From IMG/VR virus record IMGVR_UViG_3300025313_000070, positions 1-36,852 of that record: a DNA stretch of 36,852 nucleotides, one strand, 5' to 3'. Source of the stretch: a virus. The notes below the pieces were generated by a model that saw only the letters and a program-made list of their open reading frames with translations, had not been told where the DNA came from and searched no databases. This document shows positions 1-8,538 of the stretch, in pieces. A program made the position numbers and the translations under genes. Position 1 is the first letter of the stretch; each line of letters starts with the position of its first letter.

Positions 1-405
1 TTCAAACCTACGGTTTCGCTGCCAGATCATCTGAAGAATGATCCCAACTGGCGCTATCACTGGCTTGTGGATCGACCCGGCCGTGTTTCACAAAAAACAC
101 GGCATGACGATTGGGACTTTGTCGAGGACGCCGAGACTGAAAGCGACGCGCGCAATACCGGGCCAGGTTCCCGCATCGAGCGTCACGCGGGCGTAGATCA
201 ATTTGGCAATCCGCTGCGTGCCTATCTGGTGCGCAAGCGCAAGGACTACGACGAAGAGGACAAGCGCGAGCACCAAGCCGCGCTGGATGAACGCATGTCC
301 GCCATCAGGGGCGGCCAGGTTACCAACGCGAAGGGCGAGGTTGTCACGCAGGACGGCTTCTATACGCCCGCGGGCGGTATCCGGATCACCGAAAACAAAG
401 CGTAA
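1..405 (+). CDS. Phage structural-module protein, 5' truncated
   Basis: The reading frame is open from the first base, so this is the 3' end of a gene cut by the window edge; 134 residues are visible. A GTG at 67 is only an internal codon. The product is hydrophilic and highly charged, with a KRKDYDEEDKREH stretch, and has no membrane segment or motif I recognise. It lies directly before the decoration-like and capsid genes, where phages often encode small head-assembly or linker proteins. A head-associated role is an inference from position only. Confidence 0.6.
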   Translation, partial: FKPTVSLPDHLKNDPNWRYHWLVDRPGRVSQKTRHDDWDFVEDAETESDARNTGPGSRIERHAGVDQFGNPLRAYLVRKRKDYDEEDKREHQAALDERMSAIRGGQVTNAKGEVVTQDGFYTPAGGIRITENKA

Positions 406-455
406 CTGGCTGGCCACGCGGCTGCGCCATCCTCGCAATCTGGAGACTTTCTCAC

Positions 456-1052
456 ATGGCAAATGCTGATACCCCGCGTGGCCTCTGGCCTCGGCGGTAC
501 TTGAATGGCGCGCCGTGGAACGGGCAGGCCAACCGCTATTATGTTCCGTCTACGGATAGCACCGCAATCTATCTCGGCGGACTAGTGAAACCCGCTGGCT
601 CGGCTGATACTCGGGGCGTGATGTCGGTCACAGGCAACGTCTCGACTGGCAACGCGGTTGTTGGCGTTGTGGTGGGGGTCGAACCTCTTGGTGGCGCCGG
701 CGGCGTCGGCCGCGATGCGACCATCTACCGGGCGGCTTCTACGGAACGCTATCTGCTCGTCGCCGACGATCCGAACCTTCTGTTCGCAGTTCAGGACGAC
801 GCTGCGGCCGTTCCTACAGCCAGCATCGTCGGCAATGCCGCGGACCTCACCGCTTTTACATCCGGTTCGACGACTAGCGGTAAATCGTCCATCGAAATTT
901 CGATGGCGACAGTAACGGCGTCAGGCGACGGAACTGAGGACGTAATTATTGTTGGCCTCGACGACACCCCGGACAATGACATTGGCAACAACGCGGACTG
1001 GATTGTTCGGCTGAACAATCACTTCTACGTCGATGCCTCAGCCGGTGCATAA
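456..1052 (+). CDS. Probable head decoration/structural protein
   Basis: 198 residues starting MANADTPRGLWPRRYLNGAPWNGQ in overall pattern, followed by a glycine/valine/threonine-rich body (GNAVVGVVVGVEPLGG) typical of small beta-rich capsid-associated proteins. A GGAG lies about 10 nt before the ATG. It sits 11 bp upstream of the major capsid gene. Proteins with this N-terminal pattern commonly precede gpT-like capsid genes in alphaproteobacterial phages. Decoration or head-stabilising function is inferred from position and composition; there is no catalytic motif. Confidence 0.6.
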   Translation: MANADTPRGLWPRRYLNGAPWNGQANRYYVPSTDSTAIYLGGLVKPAGSADTRGVMSVTGNVSTGNAVVGVVVGVEPLGGAGGVGRDATIYRAASTERYLLVADDPNLLFAVQDDAAAVPTASIVGNAADLTAFTSGSTTSGKSSIEISMATVTASGDGTEDVIIVGLDDTPDNDIGNNADWIVRLNNHFYVDASAGA

Positions 1053-1063
1053 GGAGAACACAA

Positions 1064-1972
1064 ATGACCGTTATTAGCACTGGCAACCATCCCAAGGCAC
1101 TTTGGGAGGGGATGCGCCGTTGGTGGGGCCGCGAATACGACAAACATCCGAAATTCCACACGGCAATGTTTGAGGTTATTGGCTCCAAGAAGGCGTATGA
1201 AGAGGATGCCGAGGTGACCGGCTTCGGCCTGGCGCCTGTGAAAACCCAGGGCGGATCGATCTCGTTCGACTCTGAGACCCAGGGCACGGTGACGAAATAT
1301 ACGCACGTCGCCTATGCACTGGGCTGGATCGCCACCTTTGAGGAGCAGCAGGACTGCCTGTATGAGGTCGTCGGGCGCCGCCGCACCACCGCGCTGGCGT
1401 TCTCGATGGAGACCACACGGCAGATTGTCGCTTCCAACTTCTTCAATCGCGGGTTCAATAGTTTGTACACGTACGGAGACGCTAAAGAAGCGTTTGCGAC
1501 GGATCATCCGACCGTGGACGGCACGCAGTCCAACGAACTCAATCCGTCTGCGGACTTCTCCGAAGCCACGCTTGAAGATCTTCTGATCCAGGTGATGAAC
1601 GCGAAGAACAGTCGCGGACTCAATATCGTGTTGCGGCCGAATGATCTGGTCATTCCGACCGCGCTGGCGTTTGAGGCAACCAGAGTGCTTAAGTCGGAAT
1701 ACCAAAACGACACCGCGAATAATGCCGTGAATGCTATCCGCACGATGGGACTGCTTGGCAAGGCGCCGATTGTGAACCCTTATCTGACCGACTCCGACGC
1801 GTATTTCGTAAAAACCAACTGCCCCAACGGGGCAATATTCATGAATCGCCAGGAAATGATGTTCGACCAGGACAACGACTTCAACACGAAGAATGCCAAG
1901 GCTGCGTCCTACATGCGCTTTAGCGTTGGCCACACGGACTTCCGCGGTTATTACGCTTCCGCGGGCATCTAA
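1064..1972 (+). CDS. Major capsid protein (Mu gpT-like, HK97-fold)
   Basis: 302 residues with an AAGGAG ribosome site 7-8 nt before the ATG. It resembles the Mu gpT-like major head subunit family: an N-terminal helix region (ALWEGMRRWWGREYDKHP), a conserved YEEDAEVTGFGLAPVK block, a T-rich strand region (SFDSETQGTVTKYTHV), and a central LGRRR/ALA helical segment. The length suits HK97-fold capsid proteins without a long N-terminal scaffolding delta domain. It would form the icosahedral shell. It is followed by a strong hairpin (1977-2014) that may terminate or stabilise this highly expressed message. Confidence 0.85.
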   Translation: MTVISTGNHPKALWEGMRRWWGREYDKHPKFHTAMFEVIGSKKAYEEDAEVTGFGLAPVKTQGGSISFDSETQGTVTKYTHVAYALGWIATFEEQQDCLYEVVGRRRTTALAFSMETTRQIVASNFFNRGFNSLYTYGDAKEAFATDHPTVDGTQSNELNPSADFSEATLEDLLIQVMNAKNSRGLNIVLRPNDLVIPTALAFEATRVLKSEYQNDTANNAVNAIRTMGLLGKAPIVNPYLTDSDAYFVKTNCPNGAIFMNRQEMMFDQDNDFNTKNAKAASYMRFSVGHTDFRGYYASAGI

Positions 1973-1976
1973 CCCA

Positions 1977-2014
1977 CGTTGTGTATTGGATTTAAGCAAA
2001 ACTCATACACAACG
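1977..2014. terminator. Hairpin after the capsid gene
   Basis: A perfect 10-bp inverted repeat, CGTTGTGTAT at 1977-1986 and ATACACAACG at 2005-2014, with an 18-nt loop, starts 5 bp after the capsid stop. There is no long T tract, so it may be a weak terminator or an mRNA-stabilising hairpin. The remaining bases to 2119 show no gene. Confidence 0.5.
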
Positions 2015-2119
2015 CCGTTTGACGACGGACAACCATCCACAATCTGCAACAGGCGCACGGTAGAGGGACCCGTCATTCCCTAGCCGTCTCCGCTGCCGTG
2101 CGCGTTTCTGGAGACTATC

Positions 2120-3109
2120 ATGACGACTTTCGGCGATATGGCCTTTGCAATGGGCGGCGTGCCGCTGCTGCCGTCCATTCCGTTTGGCCGCGCATCCAAG
2201 GCATTTTTCTGCGCGCCTGGAACAGATTCCGGGGGCTCTGACGGCAACCGGGGCACCAACGTCAAGCAGCCGCTGGCCACGCTATCCAAGGCGCAGACGC
2301 TGGCGACGGCTGATCACAACGACACCGTGTTCATGATCGCGAGTTCCAACACCGCGGCGAATACCACGGATTATCAGTCCTCTGCCCTGGCGTGGGCGAA
2401 GGACGGCGTGCACCTCATCGGCGTCAACTCCGGCAACCAGGTCGCGCAGCGCTCCCGCATTGCCCAGCTCTCCACCGCCACCAACGTCGATGACCTGTTT
2501 ACGGTCAGCGCTGACAACTGCCTGATTGCCAACATCCACGTGTTTCACGGCGTCGATGATGCCACCTCCAAGGGCGCGGTGCTGGTAAGCGGCCAGCGCA
2601 ACCATTTTGTCAATTGCCACTTCGCCGGCATTGGCCATGACACAATGGACACCGCCGACAATTACAGCCTCAAGTTGACCGGCAGTGAGAACCTCTTTGA
2701 AAACTGCGTGATTGGGCTCGACACGATCGCCCGCGGCACGGCAGCCACCTACGAAATGGTGCTGTCCGGCGGTGCAACGCGCAACACCTTCCGCAACTGC
2801 ATCATCCTCTCCTATGCTGAGGCGGCTGGGATGTCGTTTGTCAACATTCCGGCCACGGGCATCGACCGCTGGGTGTTGTTCGAAAACTGCTGGTTTATCA
2901 ACCCGATTCAGTCGGCGGCTACCACAATGACTGAGGCGTTTGCGGTAGCGACCGGTACCTCTCCGAACGGTCTCGTCATGCTGCGCAATTGTACGCTGAT
3001 CGGCGCGACCGATTGGGAAGCCGCGACGGTGTCCGGCCGCGTCTACATCGATGGCGCCGCGCCGACCGCCGCGACCTCTGGCTTGGCCGTGGCTGTGGCC
3101 GCGTCTTGA
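2120..3109 (+). CDS. Right-handed beta-helix-type virion protein
   Basis: 329 residues; GGAG lies about 9 nt before the ATG. The middle (roughly residues 120-290) shows the periodic short-strand pattern of parallel beta-helix proteins, with repeated 'NCxF' turns: LIANIHVFHG, FVNCHFAGIG, LFENCVIGLD, TFRNCIILSY, LFENCWFINP and LRNCTLIG. The N-terminus (KAFFCAPGTDSGGSDGNRGT) resembles segments that lead into pectate-lyase-like folds, e.g. a 'D.N.GT' motif. It lies among head genes rather than with the tail fibre, so a head or neck spike or decoration is plausible. Enzymatic activity on polysaccharide cannot be judged from the sequence. Confidence 0.6.
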   Translation: MTTFGDMAFAMGGVPLLPSIPFGRASKAFFCAPGTDSGGSDGNRGTNVKQPLATLSKAQTLATADHNDTVFMIASSNTAANTTDYQSSALAWAKDGVHLIGVNSGNQVAQRSRIAQLSTATNVDDLFTVSADNCLIANIHVFHGVDDATSKGAVLVSGQRNHFVNCHFAGIGHDTMDTADNYSLKLTGSENLFENCVIGLDTIARGTAATYEMVLSGGATRNTFRNCIILSYAEAAGMSFVNIPATGIDRWVLFENCWFINPIQSAATTMTEAFAVATGTSPNGLVMLRNCTLIGATDWEAATVSGRVYIDGAAPTAATSGLAVAVAAS

Positions 3110-3110
3110 T

Positions 3111-3296
3111 ATGGGCAAGCCTCCGAAAAAATGGATTAAGGGCGCCATCAAGAAGCCGGGCACCCTCCGCAAGTCGCTCGGCGCCAAGCCGGGCAAGAAC
3201 ATTCCCGCGGCGAAGCTCGCCGCGGCCGCAGGCAAAGGCGGCCTACTCGGCCAGCGCGCCAGGCTCGCGCAGACTCTCAAGAAACTCGGCAAATAG
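3111..3296 (+). CDS. Small basic virion protein
   Basis: 61 residues, very rich in Lys, Arg, Ala and Gly (MGKPPKKWIKGAIKKPGTL followed by GRKLAAAAGKGG-type segments). The ATG lies one base after the previous stop, indicating translational coupling. Similar short basic proteins occur beside structural genes of many phages, often with a KKPGxLRxxLG pattern as here. Nucleic-acid binding in the virion is likely from the charge but not shown. A longer in-frame reading from 3051 exists but overlaps the upstream gene and lacks a ribosome site. Confidence 0.65.
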   Translation: MGKPPKKWIKGAIKKPGTLRKSLGAKPGKNIPAAKLAAAAGKGGLLGQRARLAQTLKKLGK

Positions 3297-3305
3297 GTGG
3301 CTAAA

Positions 3306-3854
3306 ATGGCTCTTTCATCCGGTAAATACGTTTCGGAAGTCGCGGCTGGCCGCGTCTTTATTGGCTCCACTGCTGCTGCTGGTACGGCATTTCCGATCTC
3401 CACCGGCACGGCCGTAACGTTCGGCATCTGGAACACTGATCCCGGCAAATACGCAATTCCGCTATGGTTCAAGGGCGGTTACACCTCCGGCACAATCGCG
3501 CTAGGGTCTCTGGGTTTTGCGAACCAGAACGTTGGCTATGCAATTGGGACGGCAGCCCCATTGTCGGCATTCAACGACGGCACCCCGAAGAATGCGCTTC
3601 TTGGGGGCGGCAACGCTTCCAGTATGAGGTTCTGCCCTGCTGGTACAACGACACTGACGGCAGGCGGTACCGCGGCGATGTTCTCTGGGCACAGCATTGA
3701 GTTCGCTACCGCTGGAAACGGCATTTTCGGCTGGAACCTGGATTTTGAAGGCTCAATCATCATTCCACCGGGCCAACTGTTCTTTGTCTGCTCATCGATC
3801 GCGCAGACCGCGCTGTTCTCAATGTCAATTGCGTGGGCGGAAGTGCCATTCTGA
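3306..3854 (+). CDS. Phage structural protein, paralogue A
   Basis: 182 residues. I chose the ATG at 3306 because AGGTGG sits 8 nt upstream; a GTG at 3297 is possible. The opening pattern SGKYVSEVAAGRVFIGSTAAAGT recurs almost unchanged in the next gene (SGKYAAEVAAGRVFIGSTTAAGT). The two genes also share a GxISAF/PLSAF, 'NAxLGxGxASxMRF' and C-terminal 'SxSIAWAE' framework, so they are tandem paralogues. The body is Gly/Thr/Ala-rich and probably beta-structured. Function is unknown; the position suggests a head or neck surface protein. Confidence 0.6.
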   Translation: MALSSGKYVSEVAAGRVFIGSTAAAGTAFPISTGTAVTFGIWNTDPGKYAIPLWFKGGYTSGTIALGSLGFANQNVGYAIGTAAPLSAFNDGTPKNALLGGGNASSMRFCPAGTTTLTAGGTAAMFSGHSIEFATAGNGIFGWNLDFEGSIIIPPGQLFFVCSSIAQTALFSMSIAWAEVPF

Positions 3855-3866
3855 GCGTGACCCACT

Positions 3867-4406
3867 ATGGGCATTTCTGCCGGAAAATATGCCGCTGAGG
3901 TTGCCGCTGGCCGCGTCTTCATCGGCTCCACGACTGCCGCTGGTACCACCTTGCCAGAATTTAATGGCACAGCGCAAAAATTCGGGCTTTGGAATCCCGT
4001 TGGTTCCAACAAGCTGGCGGTTTTGCTGCATATCCACATGGCCTTAACTTCTGCCTCTGTCGGGCAGCACACTGATGCATTTGCGTTATCTGTCCTACAC
4101 AACGTTGGGGCTCAAGTGGCGTCTGGAGGGCCAATCAGCGCCTTCACGGCTACTGCATCGCAGAACGCCTATTTGGGGCACGGTCAGGCAAGCGCGATGC
4201 GATTCACGCTTTCTGCAACAACTACCGCGCCAGCGTTCCTGAAATCATTGGGTTTTGGGCACATCCAGAGCACGGCATATCTTGGAAATTATGATTTTGA
4301 TGGAACTGTTATAGTGCCTCCAGGTGTCTATATCGGTACTGGCAAGTCGCAAACCGACTCAGAGACATATCAAATCTCGCTCGTTTGGGCTGAATTCGAA
4401 CTGTAG
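3867..4406 (+). CDS. Phage structural protein, paralogue B
   Basis: 179 residues, 12 bp after paralogue A. It shares the SGKY-EVAAGRVFIGST N-terminus, the PISAF..NAYLGHGQASAMRF middle and the C-terminal ISLVWAEFEL with its neighbour, while the interior is diverged. This is an old tandem duplication rather than a recent copy. Two versions of one surface protein may allow mixed decoration or host-range variation; that is inference. No catalytic motif is visible. Confidence 0.6.
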   Translation: MGISAGKYAAEVAAGRVFIGSTTAAGTTLPEFNGTAQKFGLWNPVGSNKLAVLLHIHMALTSASVGQHTDAFALSVLHNVGAQVASGGPISAFTATASQNAYLGHGQASAMRFTLSATTTAPAFLKSLGFGHIQSTAYLGNYDFDGTVIVPPGVYIGTGKSQTDSETYQISLVWAEFEL

Positions 4407-4417
4407 TCTGGAGCAAC

Positions 4418-4798
4418 ATGGATACCACGATTCAAATCGTCCACACTGGCGAGCGTAATGCTATCGTCCATTTGACCGGCAGAGCAACGGATGCGGTTCA
4501 GGAAAGCGATGTCGTCAAGGTTGACATTTCTGAACTGCTGCCGCCTGCGCGTCGTGTGGCGCTGCGCAAGATCGAATATGCCGTCAGCGGAGGGCAAGTC
4601 ACGCTTGCCTGGGGGGCTGATTCTTCGGTGCCGTTCGCCGAGCTGGAAGGGCAAGAAGATCTGTGCTTTGAGCGCGCGTTGCTGCAGAATAGTGCCGAAA
4701 GCGGCACTGGTGTCACCGGCGACATTGTGTTGACTACGCGCGGCTTCGACATCGGCAGTACGTATACGATCACGCTGCATATGATCAAGAAATCCTGA
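4418..4798 (+). CDS. Small phage structural protein
   Basis: 126 residues; GGAGC lies 7 nt before the ATG. The sequence alternates polar and hydrophobic residues (IQIVHTGERNAIVHLTG; GSTYTITLHMIKKS), which suggests a beta-sandwich. There is no membrane segment or enzyme motif. It ends the run of small structural genes and is followed by two strong hairpins. The family is not recognised; a structural role is inferred from context. Confidence 0.55.
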   Translation: MDTTIQIVHTGERNAIVHLTGRATDAVQESDVVKVDISELLPPARRVALRKIEYAVSGGQVTLAWGADSSVPFAELEGQEDLCFERALLQNSAESGTGVTGDIVLTTRGFDIGSTYTITLHMIKKS

Positions 4799-4858
4799 CG
4801 CGCCCTCCCACGTACCGCGTCAGGTTCGGGATGCCGTTATTGACCCTGCGGCATCCCG
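4794..4858. terminator. Two tandem perfect hairpins
   Basis: First hairpin: CCTGACGCG at 4794-4802 pairs with CGCGTCAGG at 4816-4824. Second hairpin: CGGGATGCCG at 4827-4836 pairs with CGGCATCCCG at 4849-4858. Both stems are perfect and lie back to back in the 86-bp gap after the structural gene whose stop is inside the first stem. Neither is followed by a T tract, so they may act as processing or stability elements separating the head and tail parts of the late transcript. Confidence 0.55.
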
Positions 4859-4884
4859 CCGCTTTCGTTCATTGAGGTAATCTC

Positions 4885-5130
4885 ATGGCCATCCGTAACA
4901 CGTGGCGCGCGGGCGACTGGCTTTATAAGTGCCAGCGCTGCGGCTTCACGCATTACGCCAGCGACATCCAACTTGAGTGGACCGGTCTTCGCGTGTGCCG
5001 GCGTTGCTGGGAGCCGCGGCACCCGCAGGACTTCGTGCGCGGCGTGCGCGATGACCAAAATGTACCGTTCGCCAATAATCCAGACGATGTCTTCCTCTCC
5101 GCCAATGAAGTGACGGCTGACGATCTCTAA
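4885..5130 (+). CDS. Small zinc-ribbon phage protein
   Basis: 81 residues with two CxxC pairs (Cys16/Cys19 in YKCQRCG, Cys38/Cys41 in VCRRCWEP), the arrangement of a treble-clef or zinc-ribbon domain. Similar small proteins (a TWRAGDWL start and a 'CRRCWE.RHPQDF' core) occur next to tail-accessory genes in phages. The stop overlaps the start of the gp4-like gene by one base. The role is unknown, possibly virion assembly. Confidence 0.65.
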   Translation: MAIRNTWRAGDWLYKCQRCGFTHYASDIQLEWTGLRVCRRCWEPRHPQDFVRGVRDDQNVPFANNPDDVFLSANEVTADDL

Positions 5131-5813
5131 TGGCTCTCTCCAATTCCTACGATTTTTCACTGACAGCCCGTCAGGTGATCGTTTATGCGCTGCAGAAACT
5201 CAACGTGCTCGCCCTGACGCAGGCGCTCGACGCCGACGAAGCGGCCGCCGCGCTGCAGGAGCTGAACTTGATGCTCAAGACGTGGCAGCGGCGAGGGCCG
5301 TTCCTCTGGAAGCGTGTCGAGGGCAGCGTATCGCTCGTTGCGGCGACAGCGTCCTACGATCTCGCCGCGACGCTCAATCCGCTGCGCATCATGTCGATCC
5401 GCTATCGCGACACCAGCAGCAATGATCTCCCCATGCGGTTGTTCACACGGCAAGAATACTTCGATTTGCCAAGCAAGACCTCCACCGGCACGCCCACGCA
5501 ATATTATTTCGATCCGCAGCGCGGCGCTCCTACGCTATATGTGTGGCCGGTCAAGGCGACGGTAACGACCGAGACGTTCAAGGTCACGTATCATAAGCGC
5601 ACGGATGATCTGGACGACCTCGCCAACGATATCGACATCCCGCAGGAGGAGCTGGAGACAATTGGTTATGGTTTAGCCGCGCGGCTGCTCGACTCCTACG
5701 GCATTGAGGGTGAGGTGGCCAATCGCATCCTCATGCGTGCCGAGCAGCTTGGCGACGAGGCGCAAGACTTCGAGCGTGAGCCAGTTACGCGCTTTGTGCC
5801 GGGGCGCTCATGA
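5130..5813 (+). CDS. Tail accessory factor, P22 gp4-like
   Basis: 227 residues. The N-terminal part (SLTARQVIVYALQKLNVLALTQALDADEAAAALQELN region) is a helical connector typical of P22 gp4-like head-completion proteins. A conserved LKTWQRRGPFLWKR segment follows, then a beta region ending near the QEELETIGYGLAARL helix. In P22, gp4 forms the ring that joins portal to tail. It overlaps the following gp10-like gene by 4 bp (ATGA), matching P22 order. The assignment rests on pattern and synteny. Confidence 0.75.
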   Translation: MALSNSYDFSLTARQVIVYALQKLNVLALTQALDADEAAAALQELNLMLKTWQRRGPFLWKRVEGSVSLVAATASYDLAATLNPLRIMSIRYRDTSSNDLPMRLFTRQEYFDLPSKTSTGTPTQYYFDPQRGAPTLYVWPVKATVTTETFKVTYHKRTDDLDDLANDIDIPQEELETIGYGLAARLLDSYGIEGEVANRILMRAEQLGDEAQDFEREPVTRFVPGRS

Positions 5814-7264
5814 GCACGCCTATACCGCTGGTACTGCCCTCGGCGACCGTTCGGGGCCGCAGTGGCCAGGTGGCTGGCGCGCGGCTGATCAACGGCTACA
5901 CCGAGATCAATGGCGAGAGCGGGAAAACACCGTTCACCCTCTATGGTGCGCCAGGCCTGACCCGATGGGACACGGCAGGAACAACGTATGCTGGTGCCGA
6001 GCGCGGCCTGATCGAGCTATCCGACGCCGAGTTGATTGCGTTTCTGGGCAACCAGGTGGCGTCATTCGACGGTTCTGGAACCACTACACTGATTGGGTCG
6101 CTGAGCGGCTCCGGCCGGGTGTTTCTCGCAAGAAACCGCGCGACGACACCACAGATTGGTATCGTGACCTCTGACGGACAGTACTATGTGCTGAGCTCAT
6201 CGACGATCACACTGAATGCGGATACCGATCTTCCGGCTCCGAACAGCATCGACTATCTGAAGGGTAGAATGTTGTTCGGCATCTCTACCGGGCAGGTGTA
6301 TTGCTCTGATTTTGAAGATGCGACATCAATCAACGCGCTCGCGTTCGACAACATGAATTCGAGCGCGGACCGCCTTGTTCGCGTATTCGTGAACGCCGGA
6401 TTTTTCTACGCGTTTGGCACGAAAAGCCTGGAAATCTGGCAACCGGATACCTCCCTTGCCGGACAGCCGTTTCCGTTCTCCGCGGTACAGCAGGATATCG
6501 AACTCGGGCTGACTGGGCCGCATACGGTGGCCAAATTCGAAAAGGCGCTGATCTGGGTCGATCACAACAACATCGTCCGCTATGGCAGGGACGGCGCCGC
6601 TGAGCGTGCCTCAAATCATGCCGTGGAGCGGGCGATTGCCGGTCTCACGGACGCGCAGCGCGCGACTATGGTTGGCTCCGTGCACAGTTTCCAGGGGCAC
6701 GAGATCTACACGCTGAAGGGGGCCAATTTTACCTATTGCCTCGATGTGGCGACAGCCAGAAAGACAGGGCTAGAAAATGCGTGGTTCGAACGGCAGTCCT
6801 ATGGGGATGACCATTGGATTGCCAATTATGCAATACAGTTCTCCGGAAAGTACATCGTCGGAAACGAGAGCAACGGCAAGCTGTATTACATTAACGCTGA
6901 CAGCTACACTGAGGATGGCACAGAACTTGTGCTTGAGGCACACTGCCCGCATTCCCACAAGTTCCCCAACCGGCTTCTCGTCGATGGCGTGGAGGTTGAC
7001 ATTGTTTCCGGGGTGGGACTCAACAGTACCACGGAGAGCGATGCCAATCCGGTACTTATGATTGATTTTTCTGACGACGGCGGCGCTACCTTCCAGTGCG
7101 AGCGCACGCAGTCGATTGGACGGCTAGGCGAGCGCGATCAGACGATACGCCTGAACAGGTGGGGGCGCTGCACCAAAAAGGGGCGTATCTGGCGGTTTCG
7201 GGCGTCTGCGGCTGTGCTTAAAGGCATCACCCAAGCCTATGTGCATGCGAGAGCCACGCGCTGA
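5810..7264 (+). CDS. Packaged-DNA stabilisation protein, P22 gp10-like
   Basis: 484 residues, close to the 472 of P22 gp10. The N-terminus (RLINGYTEINGESGKTPFTLYGAPGL) is the typical opening of the Phage_stabilise family. It is followed by repeated beta segments of propeller character (VFLARN, YYVLSSSTI, MLFGISTGQVYCSDF, FFYAFGTKSLEIWQPD). In P22 gp10 closes the tail hub after DNA packaging. It overlaps both neighbours by a few bases, consistent with coupled expression of the tail hub. Confidence 0.78.
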   Translation: MSTPIPLVLPSATVRGRSGQVAGARLINGYTEINGESGKTPFTLYGAPGLTRWDTAGTTYAGAERGLIELSDAELIAFLGNQVASFDGSGTTTLIGSLSGSGRVFLARNRATTPQIGIVTSDGQYYVLSSSTITLNADTDLPAPNSIDYLKGRMLFGISTGQVYCSDFEDATSINALAFDNMNSSADRLVRVFVNAGFFYAFGTKSLEIWQPDTSLAGQPFPFSAVQQDIELGLTGPHTVAKFEKALIWVDHNNIVRYGRDGAAERASNHAVERAIAGLTDAQRATMVGSVHSFQGHEIYTLKGANFTYCLDVATARKTGLENAWFERQSYGDDHWIANYAIQFSGKYIVGNESNGKLYYINADSYTEDGTELVLEAHCPHSHKFPNRLLVDGVEVDIVSGVGLNSTTESDANPVLMIDFSDDGGATFQCERTQSIGRLGERDQTIRLNRWGRCTKKGRIWRFRASAAVLKGITQAYVHARATR

Positions 7265-8094
7265 TGGCCATCAAACTGCCAACAGCCGACTTGTTAATCG
7301 TCAATCCATCGACGGGACGGATAAATCTCGAATGGTATGCTGCACTAAAGCAGCTTGCCAACAGCACAGACTCTCATGATCCCATTGATTTGTTAGAGAC
7401 TCTCGGTTTTGCCGGCAACGATCCGTTCACGAAAATTCTGCTTCATTTTGATGGAACAGACGCCTCGACAACAGTCACTGACACCAATGCCGGCGGTTCC
7501 GACCACACCTGGACCGCAGCGGGAAACGCGCAGATTGACACAGCGGAAAGTAAATTTGGTGGCGCAAGCGGGCTTTTTGACGGCACAGGAGATTATGTCT
7601 CGACGCCAGACCACGCTGATTTTACACTAGGTAGTAGTGATTTTACAGTTGATGTGTGGTTCAACTGCACGAAAGCAGCGGGATCATTCGCAAACATAAT
7701 AGGGCAAAATGATAATGTGGCCGCAAATAGTTCTTTTTTTATTGTCAGAAACACGATTAACGTCATAACATTTAGAGTTAGCAATGGCTCATCGTTTGCT
7801 ATTGTTACGGGTACTACTGTATTTACTGATTCCGTCAACACAGGGTGGCATCATCTAGCATGTGTTAGAACATCAAACATATTAAGGATGTTTATAGACG
7901 GCGTGCAAGAGGGAGGAAATATTTCTTTTTCCGGCTCAGTTCCCGATTCAGCACTTGTTTTTGGTGTAGGCTCTAACGGCGGTACTACTGCCAATCTATG
8001 GACCGGGTGGATAGATGAGTTTCGACTATCGGTCGGCATTGCACGCTGGACGGCCAACTTTACACCGCCTACCGCAGCCTACGGCCCGAAGTGA
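7264..8094 (+). CDS. LamG/concanavalin-like domain protein, possible tail needle or fibre
   Basis: 276 residues. The first ~45 residues (PTADLLIVNPSTGRINLEWYAAL) form a short anchor seen in phage fibre-type proteins. Residues ~55-265 match the LamG_3 pattern: a LLHFDGTDASTTVTD opening, 'FGGASGLFDGTGDYVSTPD', 'FTVDVWF', 'WHHLACVR', 'LRMFIDGVQEG' and 'WIDEFRLSVGIARW'. Such domains bind carbohydrate. In P22 order this slot holds the gp26 tail needle, so a needle or adhesin role is possible. The coding stretch around 7650-7960 is more AT-rich than its neighbours, which could reflect acquisition of the lectin domain. Confidence 0.7.
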   Translation: MAIKLPTADLLIVNPSTGRINLEWYAALKQLANSTDSHDPIDLLETLGFAGNDPFTKILLHFDGTDASTTVTDTNAGGSDHTWTAAGNAQIDTAESKFGGASGLFDGTGDYVSTPDHADFTLGSSDFTVDVWFNCTKAAGSFANIIGQNDNVAANSSFFIVRNTINVITFRVSNGSSFAIVTGTTVFTDSVNTGWHHLACVRTSNILRMFIDGVQEGGNISFSGSVPDSALVFGVGSNGGTTANLWTGWIDEFRLSVGIARWTANFTPPTAAYGPK

Positions 8095-8100
8095 AATCTG

Positions 8101-8538
8101 ATGATCCGCGCAGCAACGCTCGCAGACGTGCCGCAACTTGTCGAGCTCGGCGTGCGGTTCATGCTCGAAAGCGGCTATGCCCGGCATTTGAGCATTGATC
8201 GCCATGCCCAGGCGCAACTTGCAACGGATCTCATCCAAGCCGCCCACGGCGTTTTGCTGGTCTATGAGCGGGCCGGAAAGATTGTCGGCATGCTGGGCGC
8301 CATTGCGACACATCATCCGCATTCCGGTGACAGCGTGATGAGCGAGTTGTTTTGGTACGTCGCGCCCGATGCCCGCGGCGCGGGCGTACGCCTGCTGCAG
8401 GAAGCCGAACATTGGGCGATCAGCCGGGGTATTACGAAATCGCTTGTGGTGGCTCCTGAGGGGGCGCCGGTCGGATCGTTGTATATCCGCATGGGCTATA
8501 GGCCACTGGAAACTCAGTACATCAAGGATCTGCTGTAA
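8101..8538 (+). CDS. GNAT-family acetyltransferase-like protein
   Basis: 145 residues with the GNAT order: N-terminal RAATLADVPQLVELG strand/helix, a VLLVYERAGKIVGMLG strand pair, SELFWYVAPDARGAGV (the acetyl-CoA-binding Q/RxxGxG/A loop appears degenerate as ARGAG), and a C-terminal SLYIRMGYRPLETQYIK motif. GNAT-like genes are frequent in this position among phage tail modules, where they may have a structural or virion-modifying role. The substrate is unknown. It begins 6 bp after the LamG gene and overlaps the next gene by one base. Confidence 0.72.
   Translation: MIRAATLADVPQLVELGVRFMLESGYARHLSIDRHAQAQLATDLIQAAHGVLLVYERAGKIVGMLGAIATHHPHSGDSVMSELFWYVAPDARGAGVRLLQEAEHWAISRGITKSLVVAPEGAPVGSLYIRMGYRPLETQYIKDLL

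Noticed and set aside
2282-3472. 396-codon leftward frame
   Set aside because: Antisense to the beta-helix and small structural genes; Arg/Gly/His-rich composition typical of a shadow frame.
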